Assembly (NCBI GenBank): GCA_037367405.1
Contig: JAZKJV010000389.1
Span: forward strand, 1,860,001-1,924,000
Direction: 5' to 3'
Origin: Ottelia alismoides
Taxonomy: Eukaryota; Streptophyta; Magnoliopsida; Alismatales; Hydrocharitaceae
Length of the DNA stretch: 64,000 nucleotides
The translations under genes and the position numbers were made by a program. The notes under the pieces are model-generated. The model ran no database searches. It had not been told where the DNA came from and saw nothing but the letters and a program-made list of their open reading frames with translations. This document shows positions 1 through 13,076 of the stretch, in pieces (the first letter of the stretch is position 1; each line of letters opens with the position of its first letter).

Positions 1-1384
1 CATACATGAGTCGATATATTGGGAACAAAAGGGAGATAGATGAATGAACAAAAGATAAGGTGATGAACAAGAAATAAAAGAAGTGTAAAACAGTAGAAGG
101 CTTAAAGTAAGAAATGGTCAAAGAGAGTAAATAAAAATAAAAGGAATGAAAAATTGGCACAAGTGTGCGGGACTGATATTTGATTCTTAAACTAGATTCA
201 AAGAAACACAAAATAAAATTGTGTTCACCAACGCAACACATTTGAAGCTATGAAGGCTCAAATATTTTTATCTTTTAAATTTTAGTGTGGATTCAGGAAA
301 AATTGTAACACGTCCTTATCGGCACGCTCTAGGGGAGAGCATGTACTACTAGGAAAGTATACACGTACTTGTTCCACCTCATTTTTATCTTGTGACTTGC
401 AATTTTTTTAGATCCTCAATATCATGCCTAAGGGGCCACTCAACCAATTAAGAAGTGAGGAATCCAATAGGTGAAACCACTACTTCCCTAAAACATAAGG
501 TACTTGGATGAAAGATGATGAGACAGACACACCCATGAGGGTGTGTCCTATGCGTAATACTTTAGACAAAGTCAGATGCTCTATACAGGAGAGATCAAAG
601 TCGTCGACAAGTCCCTACTCGCATGCGTACCATAGAAACACCAATACTTCATCGGTCCCAAGTGACAATTGAGGCATCCACAGATCGGGTTTTTGGCTAT
701 ATTCTTTATAGAAATTGTGCCTCACCTTATCTGGAATGTACCTAAATACAATGAGGGCATTGTATACAATAAATAATGATGTCCACTACAGAATTTAATT
801 AGGTGAAATTTTATTTAGCAGACGCCTTGGTTTAATTTTTGGTTTTCACTTTTTTCAGTATTTTTCAAAAATAAGCGACTAACAATTGTTTGGATATTCT
901 TTTAACTTAGATGCTCAAAAATAGAGGGAGATAGCAACAAAGCAATGCAAGGCAACACTAGGATGGAAATCTGACCCATGTATCAAAATGATGGATGCTA
1001 AGATAGGAGACTTACAATACTTCCCAACTCTCTCCATGCGGGATGCAAAATAAAAATTTTAAACCTAGTCTATATGAGATGGAAAGCAGTGAAATCGCCT
1101 TAAGCAGGAATTTCTATTATCGTGAAGAGCAAAATTTTGTTTGAGCTAAATCTAATCATAGACTATAGGAACATGCCGATATTGGGTGTGTGGACCTAGC
1201 ATACTCGATTAAGCAACCCTAAAATGCTATGGTTTAAATCCTAGAAAACAAATAAAAATAAAGGTAGAAATCACAAATTGCGGGAAATAAAGAAAAGAAA
1301 TAGAAATATAGGGAGGACAAAAGTTACAATCCGAAGAAATCCGTGAAAAATTCGGTGATCTCCTAAGAGAACATATACTTAATA
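1..1384 (-). mobile_element. Element Z: 5' leader (internal, non-coding), cut by window edge
   Basis: This stretch has no credible open reading frame. Around 980-1050 it resembles the untranslated leader of element B near 53490-53560: the same order of short blocks, including an ACTTACA-type block and a CATGC block. I read it as the leader between the primer-binding site and gag of a minus-strand Athila-like element that continues left of the window. A weak match to the other elements' primer-binding site lies near 1359-1378, just before the presumed LTR edge. The homology was judged by eye and is patchy. Confidence 0.4.
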
Positions 1385-4300
1385 TAATAGGCCTGAGAGT
1401 CCAAAAGTAAACCTGTATTATTACAGATTAATAACAAGAAATAAAATGATTGGCTCTCTCTTACAAAAATAAATGAAAAATGCTATGCTAATAATTGCCC
1501 TGTCGCTCTCTCCTGCTCTCTTCAACTAGATCACAAGAAGAAGAACCAATCTCGTCGTAGCTCAGGTGCACCAACATTCTAAGAAGTTGTCTTTACCACA
1601 TTGTCCCTCGCAAGAAATTCAACAGAGAAAAAGTATAAGCACATAGAAATAAATATATCAATAAAAGGTAAAATAAAGAATAAATAATTCAAGAGAAAAG
1701 TACACATAAAATCTATCATAAACGTTGCCACACAACAACTAAGCCAATAGATGTACACAAAGATCGTAGAGGGGTCCTAACGTCCGGTCTTGGATGGTTT
1801 GCGGTACCCAGCAAGTCAGGTCCGGTAATAAATGTGTCGACTACTCTCTCGGCTCTACGATATCCACAATTTAGTGCATCAACAATTAACCCACAATAAT
1901 GCTCGACCAATAAGTACGACGAGATAAAATTTATTATACCTTACAAAATGATATGTATAGTTTGCAATTGCAGCGGTCAAACCAAAAAGGCGTAATGGAG
2001 ATAGCCACAAAAATTGACAATCAAAAGAAAAATCAACAAATGTTTTTGTGTTTTTAAAGGGATTTATAAATTTTATGGCTTTCTAATATTATTACATTGT
2101 TTTTTATTTTATGAGTTTTATATTCTTCTAATATTTTCTGATTTTTAGTTTTCCTTTTTATATGTATACGGTTTATATAAGTATATATAGATAATATGTA
2201 TACTATAATAGCTATATATGATATAAATATATAATGTATATAAATCGGAAAATTACACTAAGGGATATCCTTTTTATTTTTAAGGGTTTTTATAATTTAG
2301 GGCATTTTTCAATATAGTTATAATAAACCAGAATTATATTATATACAACTATATATGATGTAGGCTTTCATATTATAGATATAGCTATAAATACTTAAAG
2401 TTTCGAAAAAATCATTTTGTCTTTTGTTAATGTTTTTCACTATTTTGTAAATTTTCTTACAATTTTGCTATTTTTTATTTCTAATTGATTAAAAAGATCA
2501 AAACAATAACTAATAATAAAAGGCACGATTGATTTGGAATTTAAAAAAAGATGAATACCTCAAAATTCTCCAAAATATTTCTAAATTGTAATATATAATA
2601 TAAACAAAATTCAAAAATAGAAACTAATATTTTTAGATTTATAATTAATTTTTATAATTTTTATAAGTTTTTTAGTGTTTTCAATTTTTCATATATTTTT
2701 TTGATAAATTTTAGTGATTTTTGGTTTGGAGTTGCAAAATGTAATAATAAAGATACTCTATTTTTTTAGAAATTTTCAAAACAATTTTATAAATTTTTGT
2801 AAATCCAAACAAGAGAAATTTTTAATGTTTTTGAATTTTTAAAATGGGAAAATAATTTTAGTGGCCTTACAAAAAATATATGTGATTTAATATGGGCCCA
2901 AGCATTTAAAATACTTTTCCTATAAATTTTAAATTTTAATAATGCAAATACACAAAATAAATTTAATTATCTTGGTAGGGATATAAATGCAATTTAAAGA
3001 AACATACAAGCCATTTCCAGAACACATTTCAAAAGTCCAAGGGATTAAGTACAAAAATCCCAGAATATTTAATACAATATGTGGTAGAACAGTTATATTT
3101 GTAATTTCCAAAAATGTTATAGGGCCTAGTTATAATTTCAAAAGTTATAACACTAAAATACAAATTCATTGGACTAAAAAATAATAAAAACCCACAGAGA
3201 GGTCTTTGCAAAATGTCCAGCCCCCTCACGTGTGCACATGAGGTGGCAAGGACTTGACTCAAATATAAATTAAAAAATATGGGAGCCTAAGTACAAATAT
3301 TACAAAAAAATGAGCTGCAATAAAAAGTTTAAGAACTAAACAAAAATAGAAAAGCGGAGTAGTGGCAGTGCAAAATACCCCTTTTGTGCACGATTCAGTT
3401 GCCGAGGCACTTACACTTGCCACACGTCATCCCCCGATCACATGATGATGGTTCATATATGGATGGGCTAGATTAGATCCACTGGCTCAATCAGACCACC
3501 CATAAAGCTCCAAGGAGGCACAAAAAAAGTTGGAAGACATCCGTCTCGGCTAGGGAGCTTAAATGGATCCTGGACAGATCGATAGGGTCTTGGAAGGGCG
3601 GAAAATGGAGCTCTAGGTACACCTTCATCTCATCAAAAATTTACCCCCTAAGGGTCTTCCAGCATTAGGACAAGCAGGACAAGGCTCGCACAAGCACACA
3701 AGGGGTTCTGGATTGGTTTTGGTGCAGACATGAGCGAAGATGGAGCACGGTGAAGGTGCTCGGACAAGCGGAGGAGGAGGATCATCGATATTCTGATCAA
3801 GGCTTGATCAAGTGGAGTGAAGGTTTATGGGATGTAGAAAAGTCAATGGGGAGGATGATGGATGTGTTAGGCGAGGCAGAGTAGGGTTGGATCACAAGGA
3901 AACAGTGGCCGGAGCAGAATCTCCAACGAACTATGATTTGGACTTTTATGAAAAAACATGAAATCAAACAAGAAAAAAAGCTAAATTATGCTATTAATGC
4001 TAGGAACAGAAATTGCAAGGAAACTATGGTTAAATCCACAGATAAGGAGCGAAGGAGGAGCTCCACCTGAAGGTCTCCAGAGAACTCGGATCACCAATTC
4101 TTATCCTCTTCCTCTGTACCAAACACTCCGATGAGGATGCTGCTATCACCAACAAATTCAAACACGAGGAAATTTGTGTATTTCGAGGTTGGAAAGGGAT
4201 CAAGTTTGAATGGAGGTTTGGTGAGTTTATTTGTACAAGAGGTTGTTTGACCGAGGCCTAGCTCGCAGCATTGATCCATTAATCGAGGTGAGGTTGGCGC

Positions 4301-5397
4301 ATAAAAGAACAATGATCGTGGAACAAAATTGATGAAGGAATCGAGCCTATTCGTTGCAAGGGTGAACGCGGAAAATTTGAGGATAATGATGTATAACGGT
4401 TGTGACACCTCTATAGGAGTAGGGGGCAGTTGACCATCGGGTCAACCAAGGCCATCCCCGTATTGGGCCACGTATGCTGATAGAAGATAGAATAGGGAAT
4501 ATATAACAAATAATTAAAAATAAAATAATAAATGATTTAACTAAATAAAACTCAAAACAAAAAATGTTTATTATTTTATGCAATATTTTATTATGGATTT
4601 TATTTTTGTTTAGATTTAAATTATTATGTGTTATTTTTACTTGTATAATTATATGTATATTTACTTATGTATAGTGTATTTTATTTTTTTTGTATTTAGA
4701 TTTTATCATTTTATACACTTTTGTTATAAATTGCAATTTATTTAAATACACAGAAATATATTTTTATCATATATTTTCATATGTTATTTATTATCATAAA
4801 TAAATATGTATATTTTTGATATATAGATGCTTATAGGTATAATTCATCTATGTATGAGGGTGTACTTATATATTTTATATTATTTTGATGGTTTTATTTA
4901 AATTTAATTATGTATCTATATTTCAAATAATATTTATAAAATTATAACATATAAGAAATTGAAGATTTTAAATAATAAATATAATGAATATAATAAATAA
5001 GCATATTGCATAATGAGGACCCTAAAGCCAACTTTTTCATCTTAACATCAAATTGAGTGAATCCACTTCATTAAATAGATAATTTAATTTTATGAACAAT
5101 AAAGGTGAGTTCGGTGAATTTTGACTTGTGTGGAGAAGATACAAGTTTGTGAAGTTTTTCTACGACTTATTATTTTGATTATCCAAGCCATAATGTGCAT
5201 CATTTTTGAGTGAAATAACTTTTGTATTTTTCTTTGTATTTTTATCTACATGTTTTATGTTTAAAATTTATTGATTTGAGGTATAAAAATAGGAAAGTAA
5301 AATGGGTCCCACAATGCATTTATCAGAGAGTAAAAATTAGGTTATTGCTTCCTTTATTGGCCCTTATCTCCCCTTACTATATTCCTTGTCGGCCAAG
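1385..5397 (-). repeat. Element Z 5' LTR, first part
   Basis: This is LTR sequence related to the long right LTR of element A. Matching blocks include 1760-1990 with 58340-58560 (a TTTATTATACC block and a CAACAAATGTTTTT block), 3200-3270 with 60410-60450 (a CTCACGTGTG block), and 4400-4560 with 63560-63720. Short reading frames on both strands differ between copies and are probably chance. The left edge is inferred from a TAATAGGC motif that aligns with the TGATAGGC edge of element A; the true edge could differ by tens of bases. A solo LTR interrupts it at 5397. Confidence 0.5.
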
Positions 5398-7242
5398 TGA
5401 TTAATCGCTAAATAACCCTATTTAATTTATCATTTTTATGTTATAGTCGGGCAATTAGAGATCAATCAAAAATAATCATAAATTATTTATCAATTAATGC
5501 GAGGTGGTTTTTATATTTAGGGCAAGCCCTAAGGTCGACTCAAGGAGGCATAGGAACAATCTAGTTTTAAGACTTTCAGACTTAATGTACGGTTTTCAAG
5601 GCAGATTTTGGTACTTTTATTCAATTTTTGAATACAGATACAAATGCGTGCCAATTTTAGGGATGAGAAAATTAATGTTAATAAAATGAAGTCCAAAAAC
5701 CATAAAACTTGGCCGAGATGTAAAATATGATGAAATGAGTGCATTGCATTTTTTTGGAAATTTTGATGTAAACAAATATTTTATGAATTAATGAATGCCA
5801 ACATAGAAAATCTCAATATTTAATTATTATACATATTAAGCCGACTTCTTTATAGGGGATAAAATTATCTAAGATCTATTACTATGTGATCTATCTCAAA
5901 AAAATGTAAACCCTAAAAAGGTATAATACCTATTGAAAATTAATTACTAAAATAAAAAAACAAATTTTAGAGAATAAAAATAACATTCAAATGCGATGAT
6001 TTTTGGGTACTATGTAAAATACAACAAAATCTATGATTGGTGAATTTTTGGCAATTTTTTTAGCAACGATTAACTATCTATGAACTTCATAGCGTAAAAT
6101 GGGAAAATGAAAGATTCCACAAGAATAGTTATTAGAAAATAACCACAGATCAAAAAAATGAATCACATGCCACAATGTGTATAATTAGTTGAAGAACACA
6201 ATGCTAATTTTTAAATAATAAATAGATGTCGAAATAAGGTTCAAATTATGGACTAAAGTGAGGGTTAAAATGAAATAAAAAATTTAATTAAACTAATAAA
6301 GTGGTGCATAGGTGCACGGATGCAATACCTAACCCTTGTATGGGTTTTTTCTACAAAATCTACAAGAGGTCACGTGCTATGCACGTTACCCATGGGTAAT
6401 GGTGGCTGCTTTGAGATTTCGTAGAGCTGGAGAGGTGTTGATGCAAAGTTCCCCCAAGACATGTGCATCTCACGTGGGAGGGGTCCGTCGAGGCATCTAG
6501 CATGGAGTCAAAGGTGGATCTCCGGTGGAGAGGAGGGCTTCTGGAGGGAGCACCTGAAAGATGGAGGTGCATGAGGATGTTGAAGTCACCAACAAGGCTT
6601 CTTGATCATGAATTGACGAACGTTGATGCTCGCAGATTGGAGAAGAAGTCGAGCTCTGTTGGTGTTTGGGGGAGCTGCCCTTGCTGGATGGCAGAGAGCC
6701 TCATGTTGGGCGATGCAGACGAGGCGATCGGTGTAGACACGATGCGTGCTCAATCGACAGAGCTTGAAGGCTGAAGGAGGTGGTGAGGTGTATGCAAGGG
6801 GAAGATGCAAATCTACTACGGTAAGGGAGGCTCAGAGTGCTCTAGGATGGAGCAGTGAGGCTAAGGATATGAGATGGTGGTCGAACGTGGGTGGAGGACT
6901 CGACTTGATGGATTTGAAGCCGGAGCAGAGGGAAACTCCAAGGAGGGTGTTGCAACAAGGCTCCATAGACTCAGATCTCATTGCTGGATGGAAGCACGTT
7001 GGCGTTGTCACCGCCGCATGCTCCCTTATCTACTTGGATGATCGACGGATGATGAAATTGAGAGAGGCGATAGTCCTTAAAAAGGAGCGGTCTGAGATGA
7101 GAGGCATTGCGAGAATTTGGGGATTTGATGATGATCATATTAGCGATCCGATTGACGAAGATGGAAGGTAGGATCAGGAAGGAGATAAGGGTGATGCGAG
7201 ATCGAGGGAGGGCAATCATGGATGCGAGGCTGCGACGAAATT

Positions 7243-7255
7243 GGGGGGGGGGGGG
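7243..7255 (+). repeat. Run of 13 G
   Basis: This is an uninterrupted homopolymer of 13 G inside the GC-rich part of the solo LTR (C-run on the LTR sense strand). The corresponding place in the element D LTRs has no comparable run, so it is probably a slippage product or an assembly uncertainty. Confidence 0.85.
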
Positions 7256-7385
7256 TAGATTAGTGGCTATCCGATTGGACGAGATCAGACGACCATGACT
7301 AAGCCACGTGGCATTTATTATTTATCTATTTTTTAAAATATTTTAAAAAAAAATTAAATGAAAAATTAAAATTTTAAATGCCCGA

Positions 7386-7430
7386 AAATGGATGACACGT
7401 GGCAGCTCCAAGAGCGACCACGTGTCACTC
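7386..7430. promoter_or_regulatory. Inverted pair of G-box motifs in solo LTR
   Basis: GACACGTGG and CCACGTGTC form a perfect 9-bp inverted repeat about 15 bases apart. CACGTG is the plant G-box core bound by bZIP and bHLH factors. The same pair occurs in both LTRs of element D (near 32620 and 42764), so it is a family feature. A regulatory role is inferred. Confidence 0.55.
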
Positions 7431-8412
7431 TTAGAAAAATCGAAAAATAAAATATAAAGATAAATACAAAAGAAATAGAAAATAAAATATAAAATGTTCT
7501 ATTTAAACATTGTTCATCTCAATGAGATCTACAACTTTCATGAAGGAATCAAAATTAAAATAGGTCATTTTCAAGAAGTGATATTTTTGGTGGTACTCTG
7601 TGTATAAAATACCGAATTTTTGTGTTTTGAATTTTTTTTCTTATTTTATATAAGATAAAAATTTAAAAATATGATAAAATAAAATACAAATTTTTACACA
7701 TTATTTTATTTTTTATTTTAATAATGAAGAAAATAAAGGGGACTTATGGTACAATCTATCAATGAGGACTCAGACTCAGTTAGTTTTGTTGACTTCAATA
7801 TTATTTTAGATATGGATTTTTACCATTTTGATAAAACTTTTGTCAAAGAAAATAAATGAAAAATAAATAAAATAAAAAGGGTTAATTATGTACAATTAAT
7901 AATAGGTCAAAATCGGGTAAAATACATAATGTCCAAAAGAGGCCTAAAAATGAGCTCTAATTCACTTGAACATGCTCTTATTTTGAAGGTAGTCAAATGT
8001 ACATTAGTTCAAAAATGTTTAGGAGCAAATCAGACACTATATAAGGAAGATACCCATTTTTTAGTTTAGAAATTCAGAAATTATGGTTTCAGTTTGTGAA
8101 CCATTTATTTATGTTCGTGATTTTTTAGTATTTCCTATTTATTCTTGTTAATGATATGTACACAATGGAGGTGGTTTCAAGCGATTTGAAGTAAGATGAA
8201 TTAATTAAAAATCAGGGAAGCTAGCTAGTTTGAAAGTCTAATGTGCTTAGATAATTGGCTTCTTTTTTTATGCAATTATGCAGCATAAAATGCGATTATT
8301 ATTTATACATTCATGAATGTTAATAATGCAATATAGATAATGAAATGCTAATGAATTTTGGAGAACTGAGCTTAATTCATGCCTTTTAGAGTGATGAATC
8401 ACATATTCATCA

Positions 8413-8645
8413 CCATGTCATCATGATGACTAGGTCTCGGGGTTTAGGGTCACTCAGTGTCTTTTACACTTCCTTATTTTTCTTTTCTTTATTCGTTTAT
8501 TTTGGTTTTAAATACAATATTTTATACAATATATAAAATACAATTAATAAGTGTTATTTTTTCCATTTAATGTTATCTACAAGCATTTAACTAGGGTTTT
8601 AAGGCAAAAATGAAAGAATAAAGGTGATGGAATGGAGATTCATTA
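8413..8645 (-). repeat. Element Z 5' LTR, second part
   Basis: This is the continuation of the Z LTR after the solo LTR. It ends in GGAGATTCATTA, which aligns with the LTR edge GAGGATTCATCA of element A at 13051-13062, and it shares an upstream TTTTAAG block. On the minus strand this is the start of the LTR. Beyond 8645 similarity to the other LTRs stops. Confidence 0.5.
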
Positions 8646-10044
8646 GGTCCTTGTTCTACCCAAATTATTTATTACAATTTATTTTCATATTAAATAATTA
8701 TTAATTATTATATGATAAAAATTAAATAAAATAATGTTATATAGTTAATAAAATTCTCTATTATTTAACATAATTTTTATTTTGAAATTTATTTGAATTT
8801 ATTATTTTTAAAATTTAAAGCAATACATAAAAATGTTTTCAATTTCAAAATTTATAAAAATTTGAAAAAACTACTAGATAAGGTTTTAAAAAATTACATT
8901 AGGTATACTTTACAATCTTCTTTCACATATTCAAAATTCATATAAAAAATATCAAAAGAAACCATAAAATTAAAATATTTACAAAACTAATAAAAAATCT
9001 AGAAATTTTTTTCAAAATTAGTAAAATCTACTTAGTATCTTGTTTCAAATCTTAAGTAAAATACTTTTATTTGAAAACATTTTACAGAATATTTGACATT
9101 ATTTTACTTCTTAATTAAATAAAAACACTATCTATTTTACATTATTTTAGTTTTTACAAATTTGAATCAGTTTAAAATCCATATAATGGTAAAAGTTCTC
9201 ACTAAAATCACTAAAATTTCAAAAAAAAATCTAGAAAACCTAAAAACATTTATTTCTTACATTTTTGACTTGGTTACATATTTTTGAAAAAAAAATCTAA
9301 AAATTCTCTATTAATTCACTTGTATATATCCTTATTATTAACTTGATTTTTAAAATTCAAATACATAAAAATTTATAAAATAAACAATTAATTAAAATTA
9401 TAAATCTGGATATAAATAATAAAAAAATCTATGAAAATTATAAAACGAATGCATATATTCGTATAATAAAATTTTCAAAAAACAAGATAACACATCAAGT
9501 ACATTTAAAATTTGTAAAATACTTTAAAATTCCAAAAAAATATAGAGAAGAATTTCTATATCAATAATTCTACGAAGATACCTTAGTTGATTATTTCTTC
9601 CATGGGTTTGATCTTAGAGACTATATCTAGTTAAATAAATAGTTTTTAATATAATTTTCTTGATTCAATTTTGGGTTACAACGACACTTCATGAACTAAT
9701 TATTCACTGAATTAAAAATCCCATTAAAAATATAAGTTTCAACAACTTATTAGGTTCGTGCCCAAATGGACTCATTAGCAACCACACAAAATGCTTAAGA
9801 TCAAATTGGCAAGTATTAATACCCCACTCTTAAAACCATTCTCACACAATGTGAGTAGTGATAGTCATCTTTTAGGCAATCCCGACCAGCCTTATGCTTG
9901 GCCCATCGAAGTCCAACCCATGCCGAGCTTGAGCAATAAAGAAGCGAGCATGTGCCTTAATTTAGGCCCAAATTTAAATTTAGGTTAAGTTCGAGCCAAG
10001 GTGGGTTCAAGCATAAATCACATGGGTCAGACCTAATAGTGGCT
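8646..10044. other. Unassigned spacer between elements Z and A
   Basis: No gene is visible. Positions 8646-9780 are extremely AT-rich with many A and T runs and no conserved block that I recognise. Positions 9780-10044 are richer in G+C and contain several short GCCCAA/TTGGGC-like words, as in many plant intergenic repeats. It is either host sequence or an older repeat that I cannot place. It is the only sizeable stretch in the window that I cannot assign to a retroelement. Confidence 0.5.
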
Positions 10045-13000
10045 TGATAGGCGTGCCTCCCCTCGCAGCTTTTTGATGAAAATAGTCATCGGTTGTAACA
10101 ACTGCGAAGAGAAGCATGCTTATCAACCAAAATTATAAGAGTGAGAAATAGGAGAAAATGAAGATGAATATAAGAAGATAATGTTCTCTCTTTTCTATTT
10201 CACTTGATATTTACCTGGTAAGTGTCCCTGGGTCGAACACAAGGAGGCAGGAAATTATACTTAGAATTAGAGACCATATTTTGTGATTAAATTTCTTAGC
10301 AAACTTTTTTTATTTTCAAAGGGAGAATATATTTTTAAAATTATTTACTATATATTAGAAAGGTGGTGATATGTAGAGGTAATACAATATAGTAGAAACG
10401 AGGAAAGTAACTAAGCAACATGCTCAATGAAACAGACAAAGAAAATTAAAAATAAGATAGACTTCATAAAATCAAAGCAAATAAAAGAAGTGATGAAAAA
10501 CCTAGAAAAATATGCCAAAACCATGCTAGGGTAGTTGTGTAACTACCTTAGAAAAATAAAGTCTCTATAGTGTCCAAATGTTTCAAAATATACAAGGGTA
10601 CAACTGTTATAAAAAAATTCTTTAAATAAAAATTTTTTTGTGTTTAGTTCCCTATAGAGGGGCCTAAATGCAAATAACAAATATTTCTGAGGCACGCGGA
10701 AATTTTAGAGTACTTGCGAGTTTAGTTTGCAAATGATCCACCGCTTTGTTTTGGAGGACTACGATTAGATGTCAAGGCACGATCTGGACCATTAATCATT
10801 GACACGCGTTGACGATCTGTGAAGTCTAGAGATCTTGGGGAGTTCTTCACCAAATGAAGAACACGATGACGATTGATCTGCTTTGGCATTGATTGGGGTG
10901 TTCGGGCAGTGCTGCGAAGTTGGATCATTGGTGGTAGGTCTAGAAGGGGGACTCTGTCCCCCTTCGAGCTCCCCTACTTTAAGGAGATGCTTCAAAGATG
11001 AAGATTCAAAGCTTTTATGGCTCCAGGTCTGACCTAACTTGTGCGCAGCTTCAGAACAATGATTTCCTCCAATGGAGGTAAAGAATCTCGGTGTAGTTGT
11101 CTTGGGATACCACTCAAAAAGATGGAACAACCTATAATAATGATGATAGGCTAGATTCTATACAAATCAACATAAGAATATGGAAATGTCTTTTAGGTCT
11201 CAGTTTTTGCATAGAAAATAGTTCAGAACAAGCATATTTCTAACTCGATTTCTCAACAAATACAATTAAATAGAATGGGGATTTTAAATGCAACCAATGA
11301 ATGGATGATTAAGTACTAAACACAATGATTATGCGCCTAAAAATAATTTAAAATATGGAAATTTGTGGAGGAATTTGCCTAGGAACGTGAAGGTGTAAGA
11401 CCTTTAGGTCTTCGCTCGATGAGACAATAATCTCACGGAGCTCCACACAACGGAGTTGGCGTTGATGCAAGGACAAGGAGTCTTTGGAACTCCTCCATTA
11501 TCCACCCTCTTCCTCGCCGGTGGTCCTCCTACTTCATATGTCACCTGGAGATGGAGTTCTAGGTCTTAGAAGTTGGGGTCTCGGTTAACTAGAACTGAAG
11601 CTGGAGGAAGTATTGGTTTTCATTCAATTTAAGTGATATAATTTGAGTAGATGAAAAGGAGTTAGGTAGGATCAGATGGTTGTCGTGGATGATGGTTGAC
11701 CAAGATAGAAAATGGACAAGTTAGATTGGATGTTAGTTTAGAATCTAAGGTAGAATAATTTAGTGGAGATAGGTCGTTTCAACAACCAACATAACGTCTT
11801 CTTGAAGAAGAAGATGACTGTGTCAGCACCACAAAATTCCAATGGTCGATATGCTTTGTAAATTAGGAAACAAATAGTATATAAAATTATTTTGAAATAA
11901 TATATGAAAGAAAAATGAAAATAATTAATTTACCTTAATTATGTTGTATTATACATAGATATATCATATATATTTTATGATATATAAATAAAAAATCAAT
12001 AAATATGCATAAAATATGTTGTAAAAATAGCACTTATAAACTTAAATGAATATTTTAATAAATAAGATACTATTTATATATTTTATTAATTTACATAATA
12101 ATAAATAAGGTTTATGTGAATTTTTATGGATTCCAGTAAGTTATTTTACACAGACTAATACATACAAGTATATACCATGTAGTTTATATTTAACTATTTT
12201 AAGAGTTTTTGATTAATTTAAATTATTAAATAAGGATTTTATCTTTTTATTTTAATCTATAAATAACCTAAAAGATCAAAATCATAATTAAAAGTTGCTA
12301 AATCAATTGTACTATAAATAGTATGTACATAATAAATTCAATAGTCTAGAAACCCAATTGTCAGTAGGTCCAAAATAGACTTTTTTCAAACAAACTCTGT
12401 ATTCGATGAAATCACCTTAATTAATTTGAGAATTTTTATTTCTTGAACTTTAAAGTTAATGGAGTGAAATTGGAGCTCGTATGATGAAGTTATGAGGTTC
12501 AGAAGTTGGGAAATTGACAAGTTGAAATTCTGATTTCGTGGCACATATAGAAGTTGGAATTTTTTATTTATTTTTATAATTTTATACATATTTTTTCTAC
12601 ACAATGGTGAAGAGTTTGGTGAAAATATATGAATACAATTAAATGAAAATAGGTGAAGATTGTGTATATATAATAAATAAATTAAATTTATTTTTTATAA
12701 ATAATGTTAATTATTTTTATTGTTTTCTTCCTTATATCCCCCTAATTTATTGTTTATTGACCAAGCCATGCCGAATTTTACTGAGGGGTTCGATTATATA
12801 AATATATCTTTCAGCTATATTTGTATTTTCTGAGTTATTCTGTACAATATATACAAATTAAAAGTCTGTCTTATTTTCTAATGTTTTTTATTTTTTTATT
12901 TTTTTATTTTTATATTTATGTCTTTTTTATGCATAAAAATGTGTTTTTATTCATAAACATGCTTTTGATAAAAAAAGTGAATATTAGAGCATATTGACTT

Positions 13001-13062
13001 ATATTTATTAAGTGTTTTAAGATAAAATGTGACATAAACATTAATGAAACGAGGATTCATCA
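10045..13062 (-). repeat. Element A 3' LTR
   Basis: The left edge TGATAGGC matches the right LTR at 57605, and both continue with a TTTTTGATGAA...AGTCATCGGTTGTA block and an AAGAAGATAATGTTCTCTC block. The right edge GGATTCATCA (13053-13062) is followed by the polypurine tract. Relative to the 5.9-kb right LTR and the Z LTR, the segment equivalent to about 58330-60680 is missing near 10745, so this copy carries an internal deletion. Reading frames inside (10722-11130, 12386-12604) are not conserved between LTR copies. Confidence 0.8.
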
Positions 13063-13076
13063 ACCCACTATATTTA
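13063..13076 (-). other. Element A polypurine tract (decayed)
   Basis: On the minus strand this reads TTAAATATAGTGGGT directly before the LTR. It aligns with AAGTATAGGGGGA of element D and AAGTATGAGGGGA of element B at the same place. It would prime plus-strand DNA synthesis in an active element. Confidence 0.65.

Larger units (their letters stand above)
5398..8412 (-). repeat. Solo LTR of the element D family
   Basis: This 3.0-kb LTR lies on the minus strand. Its right end carries the LTR start palindrome TGATGAATC-N3 with a near-perfect partner arm, then the same first 60 bases as the element D LTR. Its left end matches the reverse complement of the D LTR 3' end (D near 34330-34752). No internal region, primer-binding site or second LTR adjoins it, so it is a solo LTR, the usual product of LTR-LTR recombination. 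Flanking pentamers are CCAAG (5393-5397) and CCATG (8413-8417). They could be a decayed target duplication, but related LTRs read CCAAGCCATG here, so the site may lack one. The middle (6360-7300) is GC-rich and holds overlapping reading frames that I regard as non-genic. Confidence 0.78.

Noticed and set aside
6463..7298. Overlapping plus-strand frames of 103, 141 and 63 codons
   Set aside because: They are antisense to the solo LTR and lie in its GC-rich part. They are not preserved in the element D LTRs.
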